Notes: generated by a model not told the origin, from the sequence alone. DNA of 43,564 nt from Candidatus Methanoperedens sp. (GCA_023249105.1 JAHFDG010000031.1:1-43564); one strand, 5' to 3'; shown: positions 24,415 through 32,263, counted from the stretch's first letter. Made by a program: numbers and translations.

Positions 24415-25251
24415 ATGGACAAAATAAAATCTGAAAGCGTGAAGAAGAAATTCAAGCTCAAGGACGGTCAGGAGGTGAATAATAACGGTGCAGTATCCAA
24501 TGAAATAGAGGTACTCAACGGCGTTGACCTGAGTATCAGAAACGGTGAGTTCCTTGTAGTGGTTGGACCAAGCGGATGTGGAAAGTCCGTTTTACTTGAT
24601 ATTATAGCCGGATTGACAAACTCCACAAGTGGAAGTGTCTATCTGGACGGCAAAAAGGTCGAAGGAACAAATATCAAGACCGGATATGTATTCCAGCAAT
24701 ATGCACTTTTTCCGTGGAGAAACGCTCTTTCCAATATAGAGTTCGGACTTGAAGCACAAAATGTACCCAGAGAAGAACGGACAAAGATCGCAAAAAAGCT
24801 GCTCTCTCTATTCGGGCTTTCAGATTTTTGGGACAGGTTTCCCTATCAACTATCCGGTGGTATGCAGCAGAGGGTAGCAATAGCCAGAGCCCTTGCGACA
24901 AATCCAGAGGTATTATTGATGGATGAACCTTTTGCAGCTCTGGATGCCCAGACCCGTGAGATTCTCCAGAACGAGCTTCTAAGAATCTGGGAGGGAACTC
25001 GCACAACTGTGGTATTTGTAACTCACAGCATCGACGAGGCAGTATTTCTTGCAGACAGGGTCGCTGTTATGACAGCCAGACCGGGTATTATTAAACAGCT
25101 AATAGAGATTGATCTTCCAAGACCAAGAGATGGGAATATTAGATCAAGTCCTGAATTCGCCGACAACCGGCATAAAGTCTGGAACCTGCTCAAAGGTGAA
25201 GTGATCAAAGCACAGAAGGACTGGGAGCTTGCATCGGTATATGCGAGGTAG
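24415..25251 (+). CDS. ABC importer ATPase, SsuB/TauB-like (set 1)
   Basis: A 278-residue ATPase of the nitrate/sulfonate/taurine importer family. Walker A is GPSGCGKS (51-58), signature YQLSGGMQQRVAIARAL, Walker B VLLMDEPFAALDAQTRE and switch histidine FVTHSIDEAVFLADRV. The first 30 residues form a hydrophilic insertion not seen in the second copy at 38949. It energises the permease and binding protein encoded next. Twelve bases separate it from the dehydratase subunit, so uptake and the enzyme are almost certainly co-expressed. Sulfonate-type substrate is only a family inference. Confidence 0.9.
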   Translation: MDKIKSESVKKKFKLKDGQEVNNNGAVSNEIEVLNGVDLSIRNGEFLVVVGPSGCGKSVLLDIIAGLTNSTSGSVYLDGKKVEGTNIKTGYVFQQYALFPWRNALSNIEFGLEAQNVPREERTKIAKKLLSLFGLSDFWDRFPYQLSGGMQQRVAIARALATNPEVLLMDEPFAALDAQTREILQNELLRIWEGTRTTVVFVTHSIDEAVFLADRVAVMTARPGIIKQLIEIDLPRPRDGNIRSSPEFADNRHKVWNLLKGEVIKAQKDWELASVYAR

Positions 25252-25283
25252 AAGTAAAAAAATATAATAAGGAGATATATATT

Positions 25284-26135
25284 ATGTTAGGAGAGATATT
25301 TGGTTCTAAAGATGAATTTAAACTACGATTTATCGAAATCGACAGTATAACAAAGAATTTGAAAAAAATAAGAGAAAGGTCGCATGGTCTCTGGCTCGTC
25401 TTTGCATTTTTTGCGGTATGGGAGGCTTTACCCAGATTAGGTATTATCGATCCTATCTTCCTGCCGACTTTTTCTGAGACTATTATTACATTAATCAATC
25501 TCGCTATGTCAGGTAAACTGTTTGTGCATATATGGGCAAGTTTGCAAAGATCTATGATAGGGTTTGTACTGGCGGTCTTAGTAGCAGTACCCCTGGGCTT
25601 CTTGATGGGTTGGTACAATAGTTTTGAGCGATATACCGACCTGTTTGTACAGAGCCTGAGAAATACTTCCACGTTTGCCCTGCTTCCCATATTTCTCCTA
25701 TTTTTGGGGCTTGGTGAAGCATCAAAAATAGCTATAGTATTCTATGGCGCTACATGGCATCTCCTGATAAACACTATAAGTGGGGTGAAAAACGTTGACC
25801 CTATTTATATAAAGGCTGCAAAATCAATGGGAATTTCGGATAAGGATCTATTCAGGAAAATCATACTTCCTGCAAGCACGCCGTCCATAGTTTCTGGTGC
25901 AAGGCTGGGGGCAAAGACAGCCCTGCTGGTAGTGATCGCAGCCGAGATGATCGGAGCCAAGTCAGGGCTTGGCTACTTTGTCCAGAATGCACAGTTCAAT
26001 TTTATGATACCAGAGATGTTTGCAGGAATACTTACACTATCAATACTGGGGCTTATTCTTAACTATCTTTTAGTCTGGATTGAAAAGAAAGCAACCTACT
26101 GGAAGGGAGATATTGATCAAGCGATACTTGGATAA
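25284..26135 (+). CDS. ABC importer permease, SsuC/TauC-like (set 1)
   Basis: A 283-residue permease with about six membrane helices and the binding-protein-dependent EAA loop (YIKAAKSMGISDKDLFRKIILPASTPSIVSGARLG). The N-terminal helix is LWLVFAFFAVWEALPRLGII, and the sequence closes ILNYLLVWIEKKATYWKG. RBS aaggagat precedes ATG 25284. It probably forms the homodimeric channel. A decayed copy lies at 29083-29462, and a second intact paralogue at 39706. The direct repeats gtttgca at 25540-25546 and 26018-26024 in this gene are the points at which the decayed copy lost 478 bases. Confidence 0.9.
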   Translation: MLGEIFGSKDEFKLRFIEIDSITKNLKKIRERSHGLWLVFAFFAVWEALPRLGIIDPIFLPTFSETIITLINLAMSGKLFVHIWASLQRSMIGFVLAVLVAVPLGFLMGWYNSFERYTDLFVQSLRNTSTFALLPIFLLFLGLGEASKIAIVFYGATWHLLINTISGVKNVDPIYIKAAKSMGISDKDLFRKIILPASTPSIVSGARLGAKTALLVVIAAEMIGAKSGLGYFVQNAQFNFMIPEMFAGILTLSILGLILNYLLVWIEKKATYWKGDIDQAILG

Positions 26136-26152
26136 AAAATGAGGTAATGAAG

Positions 26153-27178
26153 ATGAAAAATAACATAAAAGTTTTTTCAATAGCGATTGTCGCTGTATTG
26201 ATCGTTGGAGCAGGATTGTTTTTAACAAGAGAAGAGAAACCGAAGCAAGACGCAATTGCTATCCGAATATTTGATGATTCTCAAACCGTTCGTGATTGGG
26301 AAATCATTAAAAAATTGACGGGTGAAGATATTCTTGAAGAAGAAGGTGTAAAGCTTGAGTTGATATCCTCCTTCCAAAGCACAGGCGGTACAGATACCAT
26401 GCAGGCTACCCTTGCAAACAACATCGATTATGCAAGTGGATTTACTACAATCTGGATTAATGCAAATGCTGCAGGAGGAAAGGTTAAAGCAGTTCTGGGA
26501 AGTGCTCGAACAAGTGCAGAAGACCCTAACAGTTTCTGGACAGTACTGAATGACAGTAAAATTTACAGTATAGAAGATCTTAAAGGTAAGAAACTGGCAG
26601 TAAATGTTTTGGGAGCTCGTTCCGAGTATATAATAAAAGGATTTCTAAAACAGAAGGGTATGTCCATAGATCAGGTCGAACTGATTGTAGTACCCAATTC
26701 CCAACAAGAACAAATGTTAAGAAGCAAACAGGTGGACGCAGCAGATCTTGGTAAAAAACAATATCTTGCAGCAAAAAAGAAGGGAGGAATCAGGGTTATA
26801 GTTACTGATTATGACATGTTGAAAAAAGATTATGTTAAAAGCTATGGTGGGTTCAGGGAAGATTTCCTAAAGGAACATCCTGATACTGTAAGAAGATTTG
26901 TTACAGCGTATGAGAAGTCTGGACGTTTGGTATGGGAAGAATACCAAAAAGATCCTCAAAAAATTAAAAAAATAGCCTCAGAAATTGTTACAGAAAAGGG
27001 TGGAAATCCGGAGGTTCAGGATTATACGCCAACATGGTCGCCTTCAGCTCCATTTATCACAGATGAAAATGTACAGTTGTGGATTGACTTGTTTGTTGAT
27101 GATGGAATATTGAAGCCAGGTCAGCTAAAACCTTCGGATGTTTATACAAATGAGTTTAACTCATATTATAAAAAATAA
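26153..27178 (+). CDS. Substrate-binding protein, SsuA/TauA/NMT1-like (set 1)
   Basis: A 341-residue periplasmic-type binding protein. An N-terminal membrane anchor (VFSIAIVAVLIVGAGLFL) without a lipobox cysteine is followed by an NMT1/SsuA-like fold (DYASGFTTIWINANAAGGKVKAVLGSA; LKGKKLAVNVLGARSEYIIKGFLKQKG; EQMLRSKQVDAADLG). It ends PSDVYTNEFNSYYKK, as in the homologue at 29480. The ATG at 26153, with gaggta six bases away, matches the start of that homologue; ATG 26147 is too close to the RBS. It captures the substrate outside the cell for the ATPase and permease upstream. Ligand is unknown. Confidence 0.88.
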   Translation: MKNNIKVFSIAIVAVLIVGAGLFLTREEKPKQDAIAIRIFDDSQTVRDWEIIKKLTGEDILEEEGVKLELISSFQSTGGTDTMQATLANNIDYASGFTTIWINANAAGGKVKAVLGSARTSAEDPNSFWTVLNDSKIYSIEDLKGKKLAVNVLGARSEYIIKGFLKQKGMSIDQVELIVVPNSQQEQMLRSKQVDAADLGKKQYLAAKKKGGIRVIVTDYDMLKKDYVKSYGGFREDFLKEHPDTVRRFVTAYEKSGRLVWEEYQKDPQKIKKIASEIVTEKGGNPEVQDYTPTWSPSAPFITDENVQLWIDLFVDDGILKPGQLKPSDVYTNEFNSYYKK

Positions 27179-27192
27179 GGCAGGAGAATTAA

Positions 27193-28068
27193 ATGACAAA
27201 TTTCATAACAGAAAAATTTGAGGAAACTGATGAATACGATAAAACGAAAGATCTAACATCAGAAACATTTGAGGACGCTGATGCATATGATAAGCGCAGC
27301 GACCAACAGTATCACTGTGGACTACAATTGATCAGAGAACTTGGAATAAAACATGGAAGCACTGTACTGGATATAGGTGCTGGTCCTGGCAGACTTGCGC
27401 TACATGTAGCCGGGTTAATTGGCAAAGAAGGACTTTGTTTCGGTATTGACCGGTCACACGAACGTATCAAGATCGCAAAAAGAAGGGCTGAGAGCCGGCA
27501 AATCTCTAACCTTGCTTTTGCTACCGGAAATGGTACCAATCTAAGCCGTTTTATTGATGGTTTTTTTGATACAGTGTATCTGAATAGTGCATTTCACTGG
27601 TTCAATGAACAAAATAGATTATTGCAAGAGGTCCACAGGGTTTTAAAACCAGGCGGACGCCTCGGATTCACATCCCAGATATCAAATTATCCAGAACGTG
27701 ATCTCAGGGAAATCGGAGATTCATTTTTGAAAAAGAAAAGAGTTGATACCAGCGCCTTAAGTCAAAGTAGTTATTCGGTAACCATTGATGAAGCGAGGGA
27801 ACTTCTTGACCAGGCAGGATTTCGTGTGCTGCGCTTAGAACTCAGACCGTCAATAGAGGATCTTGAGACGCCAGAAGATGCGATCAATGACATATTGAAA
27901 AAACGATATAAAAATTTATCTTCCTCACAAAAAGAGGAACTCAGAAACGAACTTATAAAGGAATCAAAAAAAATCGAAATAGATGGAAAAATCAAGGTTG
28001 TTAGAGACAAACTCATTGCAATAGCTGAAAAAGGAGATACTTCCAAGGCAATTGCGGCTGGAAGTTGA
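27193..28068 (+). CDS. Class I SAM-dependent methyltransferase, group B1
   Basis: A 291-residue methyltransferase with motif I STVLDIGAGPGRLALHVAGLIG, motif II GIDRSHERIKIAKRRAE and VYLNSAFHWFNEQNRLLQEVHRVLKPGGRLGFTS. It belongs to a second local family with 28090 and 30791 (shared SDQQYxCGLxLxxEL before motif I). The N-terminus contains an internal duplication: FEETDEYDK is followed by FEDADAYDK about 20 residues later, so it is longer than its relatives. It is the seventh gene of the operon, 14 bases after the binding protein. Substrate is unknown; position implies a role in the imported compound's metabolism. Confidence 0.85.
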   Translation: MTNFITEKFEETDEYDKTKDLTSETFEDADAYDKRSDQQYHCGLQLIRELGIKHGSTVLDIGAGPGRLALHVAGLIGKEGLCFGIDRSHERIKIAKRRAESRQISNLAFATGNGTNLSRFIDGFFDTVYLNSAFHWFNEQNRLLQEVHRVLKPGGRLGFTSQISNYPERDLREIGDSFLKKKRVDTSALSQSSYSVTIDEARELLDQAGFRVLRLELRPSIEDLETPEDAINDILKKRYKNLSSSQKEELRNELIKESKKIEIDGKIKVVRDKLIAIAEKGDTSKAIAAGS

Positions 28069-28089
28069 ACACGAAAAGGAGGAATCAAA

Positions 28090-28977
28090 TTGACAAATTT
28101 TAAAACAGAAACATTTGAGGAAGCTGATGAATACGATAATCACAGTGACCAACAGTACAATTGCGGATTACATCTAACCAAAGAGCTTGAAATAAAACAG
28201 CGGAGCACTGTATTGGATATAGGTGCTGGTACAGGCAGATTAGCGCTGCATGTCGCTGGATTAATTGGAAAAGATGGATCATATTTCGGCATCGATCTCT
28301 CTCCGGAACGTATCAATATCGCAAAAAAGAAGGCGAAGGAGCTAAGAGCCTCCAATCTTTCTTTTGAAATCGGTGATGGCACAGACCTGAGTCGTCTTAA
28401 GGACGGGTTTTTTGATGCAGTGTATATGAACAGCGTATTTCACCATATCAAGGATAAAAAGAAAGTATTTGATGAGTGCCACAGGGTTTTAAAACCGGGT
28501 GGACGCCTCGGATTCACATCCCAGGTAACAAATATTCCGAGCGATAATGTCAGGGAAATATCAAAGACGATTTTGAAAAATAGAGGATATAATCTCGGTG
28601 TCTCAAACCATGATAATTATTCGGGAACTGTTGATGAAAATAGTAGAAGGAGGTATTGGCATGGGATATATTATGTCTCACATTATGATAATTATCCGAT
28701 AACTGTTGATGAAGCGAGGAGGTATCTTGAGCAGACAGGATTTATTGTACAAAACATAGATGTCAGGCAAAATAGGGTCAATTTTGCATCATCTGAAGAT
28801 GTGGTTAATTCCATAATAAATAGGGATAATCGAAATTTTCTAAGAGATGTACCCTCAAAAAAGCATTCCGAAATAAGAAATGAACTCATAACCGAATTTA
28901 AAAAAATAGAAACAAAAGAGGGCATTAATTTCGTTAATCACAAACTCTATGTAATAGCTGAAAAAAAAAGTAACTAA
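28090..28977 (+). CDS. Class I SAM-dependent methyltransferase, group B2
   Basis: A 295-residue methyltransferase (motif I TVLDIGAGTGRLALHVAGLIG; motif II GIDLSPERINIAKKKAKEL; CHRVLKPGGRLGFTSQV). It starts at a TTG (28090) after the strong RBS aggagga; no ATG fits. An internal repeat near residues 175-215 (SNHDNYSGTVDE and, about 30 residues later, SHYDNYPITVDEARR) suggests a local duplication that lengthened the substrate region compared with 27193 and 30791. Last gene of the operon. It overlaps the TusA remnant by one base. Confidence 0.83.
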   Translation: MTNFKTETFEEADEYDNHSDQQYNCGLHLTKELEIKQRSTVLDIGAGTGRLALHVAGLIGKDGSYFGIDLSPERINIAKKKAKELRASNLSFEIGDGTDLSRLKDGFFDAVYMNSVFHHIKDKKKVFDECHRVLKPGGRLGFTSQVTNIPSDNVREISKTILKNRGYNLGVSNHDNYSGTVDENSRRRYWHGIYYVSHYDNYPITVDEARRYLEQTGFIVQNIDVRQNRVNFASSEDVVNSIINRDNRNFLRDVPSKKHSEIRNELITEFKKIETKEGINFVNHKLYVIAEKKSN

Positions 28978-29072
28978 TTATAGTTTCAGATGTTAAATTA
29001 GATGTGAAGGGCAAGAAATGCCCCTACCCACGCTAAGAACACACCCAGCAGAAAAAAACACTTAAAAAATGA
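28977..29072 (+). pseudogene. TusA remnant
   Basis: In one frame this reads IVSDVKLDVKGKKCPYPR, then a TAA (29034-29036), then TQQKKTLKK and TGA. It matches the first 33 residues of the TusA at 31927 (IVPDVKLDVRGEKCPYPRIRTLQQIKTLKK), including the CPYP motif. There is no start codon and the C-terminal half is gone. It is a dead gene and marks the left end of a decaying duplicate module. Confidence 0.85.
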
Positions 29073-29082
29073 GATCTATATT

Positions 29083-29462
29083 GTGTCAAGAGAGAAATTT
29101 GGTTATAAAGATGGATTTAAACTACGATTTATCGGAATCGGTAATATTACAAAGCGATTTGAGCATTATAAGGAAGTGATCTTCTGGTCGTGGAGGCTCT
29201 TACTTATCTTTGCATTTTTTGCTGCATGGGAGGCTTTACCCGGAATAGGTATTATCGATCAAATCTTCCTACCGAATTTCTCTGAGACCATTATAACATT
29301 GATAAATCTCACTGTATCAGGTAAACTGCTGTGCATATTGGAGCAAGTTTGCAGGAATACTTACACTAAATACTGGAGCATGCGATGAACTATATTTTGG
29401 TCTGGATTGAAAAGAAAGCAACTTACTGGAAGGGAGAAATTGATAATGCGATTCTTAGATAA
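29083..29462 (+). pseudogene. ABC permease pseudogene with 478-base internal deletion
   Basis: The first 85 codons follow the permease at 25284 closely (FGYKDGFKLRFIGIGNITK; FAFFAAWEALPGIGIIDQIFLPNFSETIITLINL), starting at a GTG. The sequence then jumps at gtttgca (29347-29353) from the position equal to 25540 to that equal to 26018, removing the channel helices and the EAA loop. The last codons (LVWIEKKATYWKGEIDNAILR, in another frame) match the end of the intact gene and stop at 29460-29462. A frameshift makes the ORF stop at 29388. It is not functional. Confidence 0.9.
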
Positions 29463-29479
29463 GAAATGAGGTAATAAAG

Positions 29480-30505
29480 ATGAATAATAACAAAAAATTT
29501 TTTTCAATAGCGATTGTCGTTGTATTGATCGTTGGATTTGGATTGTTTTTAACAAGAGAAGAGAAACCAAAGGAAGAAGCAGTTGCTATCAGGATGTTGG
29601 ATAGCTCCAGTACCGTTAATAGTTGGGAAATTGTAAAAAAATTGACGGGCAGAGATATTCTTGAGGAAGAGGGCGTAAAGCTTGAATTGATATCCAATTT
29701 ACCATCCCTGGGCGGATCGCAAAACATACAGGCTCTTCTTGCAAACAACATCGATCGTGGAAGTGGAGCTACTTTAATCTGGGTGAATGCAATTGCAGCA
29801 GGGGGAAAGATTAGGGCGGTTGTAGGATCTGCTCGAACAACCAAAGAACGTCCCTGGGGATACTGGTCAGTACTTGAAGACAGCAACATTTCCAGTGTTG
29901 AGGATTTTAAAGATAAGAAAATAGCCGTTGGTGGATTGGGAACTTATATGGATACCTATACAATAGGATTTTTAAAAGAGAAGGGTTTGTCCAAAAGTCA
30001 GGTTCAGATAGTCGTAGTGCCCAGCGACCAACAAGAACAAATGCTACGAAGCAAACAGGTGGATATCGCAGTACTTTCTGAACGCTATTTTGTTGCAGCA
30101 AAAAAAAGGGGAGGAATTAAAGCCATTGTTTCTGATTATGACCTGTTAAAAAAAGAAACCGTCATAACCTTTCAGGGATTCAGGGAAGATTTCATAACGA
30201 AACATCCCGATACTATAAGGAGATATGTTACAGCTTTTGAGAAATCAGAACGTTTAGTATGGGAAGAATTCCAAAAAGATCCGGAAAGGGTCAGGAAAGC
30301 AGCATCCGAGATCATAAAAGAAAAGGAGGGAAATCCGGGGGCTCAGATTTATTACCCCGGATGGTCGCCATCATCTCCTTTTATCAAAGATGAAGATGTG
30401 CAGATATATATTGATTGGTTTGTTGACGATGGGATACTGAAACCAAGACAACTAAAGCCTTCAGATGTTTATACAAATGAGTTTAACTCTTATTATAAAA
30501 AATAA
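29480..30505 (+). CDS. Substrate-binding protein, SsuA/TauA-like, orphan paralogue
   Basis: A 341-residue binding protein of the same length and design as that at 26153 (N-terminal anchor VLIVGFGLFLTREEKPKEE; EQMLRSKQVDIAVLS; PSDVYTNEFNSYYKK), but with many substitutions in the ligand-binding loops (SLGGSQNIQALLANNIDRGSGATLIWVN instead of TGGTDTMQATLANNIDYASGFTTIWIN). The frame is intact although the permease upstream is destroyed and no ATPase is adjacent. It may deliver a different ligand to the set 1 permease or be on the way to loss. RBS gaggtaataaag precedes the ATG. Confidence 0.85.
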   Translation: MNNNKKFFSIAIVVVLIVGFGLFLTREEKPKEEAVAIRMLDSSSTVNSWEIVKKLTGRDILEEEGVKLELISNLPSLGGSQNIQALLANNIDRGSGATLIWVNAIAAGGKIRAVVGSARTTKERPWGYWSVLEDSNISSVEDFKDKKIAVGGLGTYMDTYTIGFLKEKGLSKSQVQIVVVPSDQQEQMLRSKQVDIAVLSERYFVAAKKRGGIKAIVSDYDLLKKETVITFQGFREDFITKHPDTIRRYVTAFEKSERLVWEEFQKDPERVRKAASEIIKEKEGNPGAQIYYPGWSPSSPFIKDEDVQIYIDWFVDDGILKPRQLKPSDVYTNEFNSYYKK

Positions 30506-30590
30506 GGCTGAGGGGCTAAAAGCCTCTAATCTCTTTTTTGAAGTCGAGGATGGCACTGACCTGAGTCGTTTTAAGGATTGGGTTTTTTAG
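30504..30590 (+). pseudogene. Methyltransferase fragment
   Basis: One frame reads KAEGLKASNLFFEVEDGTDLSRFKDWVF and a TAG, matching the middle of the group B methyltransferases (KAKELRASNLSFEIGDGTDLSRLKDGFF at 28090). It starts inside the stop of the binding protein. In the intact module a whole methyltransferase follows the binding protein; here a deletion, possibly at a short aaggc repeat, left only this piece. Confidence 0.8.
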
Positions 30591-30605
30591 CGTTCATGCT
30601 TTCAT

Positions 30606-30672
30606 TTGCCACAATTAAGCGGAATTTGGAAGAAATGGGGCGATAGTTGCTCATTTCTAAAGTGTGATATAT
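30606..30672 (+). promoter_or_regulatory. Composite promoter of methyltransferase B3
   Basis: TTGCCACAA at 30606, ggcgatag then TTGCTCATTT at 30647 (41 bases; one change) and GATATATG at 30666. The following leader to 30791 is unusually long (about 95 bases). It contains a stretch around 30703-30731 resembling the end of a group A methyltransferase gene, and a hairpin. Confidence 0.55.
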
Positions 30673-30738
30673 GTGCCAGAGCATCTTCAAACTGCAACAA
30701 GACCTGACCTCGAAAAGGAATGGAGCTTGTCAAGAAAT

Positions 30739-30764
30739 CCACATATCTTACGGATATTTTGTGG
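30739..30764 (+). other. Inverted repeat in the 5' leader of methyltransferase B3
   Basis: CCAC-ATATC, five-base loop, GATAT and then GTGG after a three-base bulge. It lies 26 bases before the methyltransferase start and could form a leader hairpin or be a regulator site. Confidence 0.35.
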
Positions 30765-30790
30765 AAAAATAAATTTAAGCGAGGTAGAAA

Positions 30791-31588
30791 ATGGAAAATT
30801 TATCATTAGAAACAATCGAAGCTGCTCAGGAATACGATGACAGCAGTGACCAACAATACCACTGCGGACTACAGTTGATCAGAGAACTTGGACTAAAACA
30901 GGGAAGCGCTGTACTGGATATAGGTACTGGTCCTGGCAGATTAGCGTTGCATGTAGCCAGGATAATTGGCAATGAAGGGCTGATTTACGGCATCGAGCGG
31001 TCCCCTGGGCGTATCAATATTGCAAAAAGAAGAGCTGAGAGCCAGCAGGCCTCTAACGCTGTTTTTGTTACTGGAGATGGTTACGATCTAAGCCGTTTTA
31101 ATGATAATTTTTTTGATACAGTGTATCTGAACAGCGTAATTCACTGGTTCAAGAATAAAAAAACATTATTACAGGAGGTCAACAGGGTTTTAAAACCAGG
31201 TGGAACACTCGGATTCACATCACAGATAACAAATTATCCCAAGCGTGATCTCAGAGAAATCGGAGATTCACTTTTGAAAAAGAAAGGATATTTTGACAGT
31301 ACTTTAATTACTGTTAGTTATCCAGTAACTGATGAAGAGGTTCGAAAACTTCTGGAACAGACGGGATTTGTTGTGCGCAAAACAGAACTCAGGCCGTCAG
31401 TAGAAGATTATAAAACGCCAGAAGATGCGATAAATAACCTATTTAAAAAACGATATAAAAATTTATCTCCCTCAAGACAAGATGAAATCAGAACTGAACT
31501 TATAAAAGAATCCAAAAAAATACAAATCGATGGAAAAATCAAGGATGTTAGAGACAAACTCTATGTAATAGCTGAAAAAAAAGTGTGA
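30791..31588 (+). CDS. Class I SAM-dependent methyltransferase, group B3
   Basis: A 265-residue methyltransferase with motif I AVLDIGTGPGRLALHVARIIG, motif II GIERSPGRINIAKRRAESQ and VYLNSVIHWFKNKKTLLQEVNRVLKPGGTLGFTS. It lacks the N-terminal duplication of B1 and the mid-protein insertion of B2, so it probably represents the ancestral form. The C-terminal helix (LSPSRQDEIRTELIKESKKIQIDGKIKDVRDKLYVIAE) is almost shared with B1. It appears monocistronic: its own composite promoter is upstream and a strong hairpin followed by T-rich sequence is 16 bases downstream. Confidence 0.85.
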   Translation: MENLSLETIEAAQEYDDSSDQQYHCGLQLIRELGLKQGSAVLDIGTGPGRLALHVARIIGNEGLIYGIERSPGRINIAKRRAESQQASNAVFVTGDGYDLSRFNDNFFDTVYLNSVIHWFKNKKTLLQEVNRVLKPGGTLGFTSQITNYPKRDLREIGDSLLKKKGYFDSTLITVSYPVTDEEVRKLLEQTGFVVRKTELRPSVEDYKTPEDAINNLFKKRYKNLSPSRQDEIRTELIKESKKIQIDGKIKDVRDKLYVIAEKKV

Positions 31589-31603
31589 ATGATCATGGGA
31601 AAG

Positions 31604-31646
31604 CTGATTAGAACCCAACATTTGTAATATTATGGGTTTTAATCAG
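31604..31646 (+). terminator. 14-bp hairpin followed by T-rich tract
   Basis: CTGATTAGAACCCA (31604-31617) and TGGGTTTTAATCAG (31633-31646) pair along 14 positions with one G-U, around a 15-base loop, followed by attttct. It lies just after a methyltransferase stop and probably ends transcription. The remaining gap to 31783 has a 12-bp palindrome TGGTTCGAACCA at 31726-31737 and nothing else recognisable. Confidence 0.5.
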
Positions 31647-31783
31647 ATTTTCTCATACTATATTTTTTCCCGATGTTGTGCCTGTTTTCAAGATAATAAT
31701 GCTCGTTGAGGTCAGCGCAGCTTAATGGTTCGAACCAGCTATTCATTTGCTGTCGAAAATCTCGTTTTATCAACATAGAATAT

Positions 31784-31850
31784 TTGCCTCAATTATTCAA
31801 TAATCCGAATGCTCAATGCAATTATTGCCGATTTCTAAACTGACTTATAT
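31784..31850 (+). promoter_or_regulatory. Composite promoter of tusA
   Basis: TTGCCTCAA at 31784, a diverged middle part, TTGCCGATTT at 31825 (41 bases; one change) and a TTATATC at about 31845. The TusA start is at 31927. Confidence 0.55.
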
Positions 31851-31926
31851 CTTAACTTGCATTCCACGACAAGACGCAATAGAAATTTTCGCAGACCAAC
31901 GAATATAAAATAAATGAGGCGAATGA

Positions 31927-32160
31927 ATGACAATAGTTCCAGACGTTAAGTTAGATGTTAGAGGCGAAAAGTGCCCTTATCCACGCATCAGAACGCTACA
32001 GCAGATAAAAACACTTAAAAAAGGTGAAATTCTTGAGGTTATAGCCAGCGATCCTGAAGCATGGCAAAATATCGATGTATGGCTGACTAAATCCGGTGAT
32101 GAATTTCTCAATGTCGAGACGAAAGACGGGGCATACCACATCTTTGTAAGAAAGGGCTGA
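31927..32160 (+). CDS. tusA: TusA-family sulfur carrier protein
   Basis: A 77-residue TusA with DVKLDVRGEKCPYPRIRTLQQIKTLKKGEILEVIASDPEAWQNIDVWLTKSGDEF. The CPYP cysteine (about residue 17) carries persulfide in the family. It is closely related to the frameshifted TusA at 1163 and is the intact form of the remnant at 28977. A composite promoter lies upstream and no gene follows for 103 bases, so it is probably a single-gene unit. It could deliver sulfur to cofactor or thiolation pathways, or take part in degradation of a sulfur compound imported by the nearby ABC systems. Confidence 0.88.
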   Translation: MTIVPDVKLDVRGEKCPYPRIRTLQQIKTLKKGEILEVIASDPEAWQNIDVWLTKSGDEFLNVETKDGAYHIFVRKG

Positions 32161-32263
32161 TGCCTTAGCAGTAAAGGTGCTAGCAGGCTATGTTATGAGT
32201 GTATTGCCCTGCTATTCATCTCATTGAGCCATATTTTGAGAATTTGATTTTAAGGATGAAAAA

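Noticed and set aside
30703-30735. Possible second methyltransferase remnant in the leader of B3
   Set aside because: The stretch gacctcgaaaagga resembles the end of the 20028 gene (gatctcgaaaagga), but the match is about 30 bases and gapped, too short to call a pseudogene.
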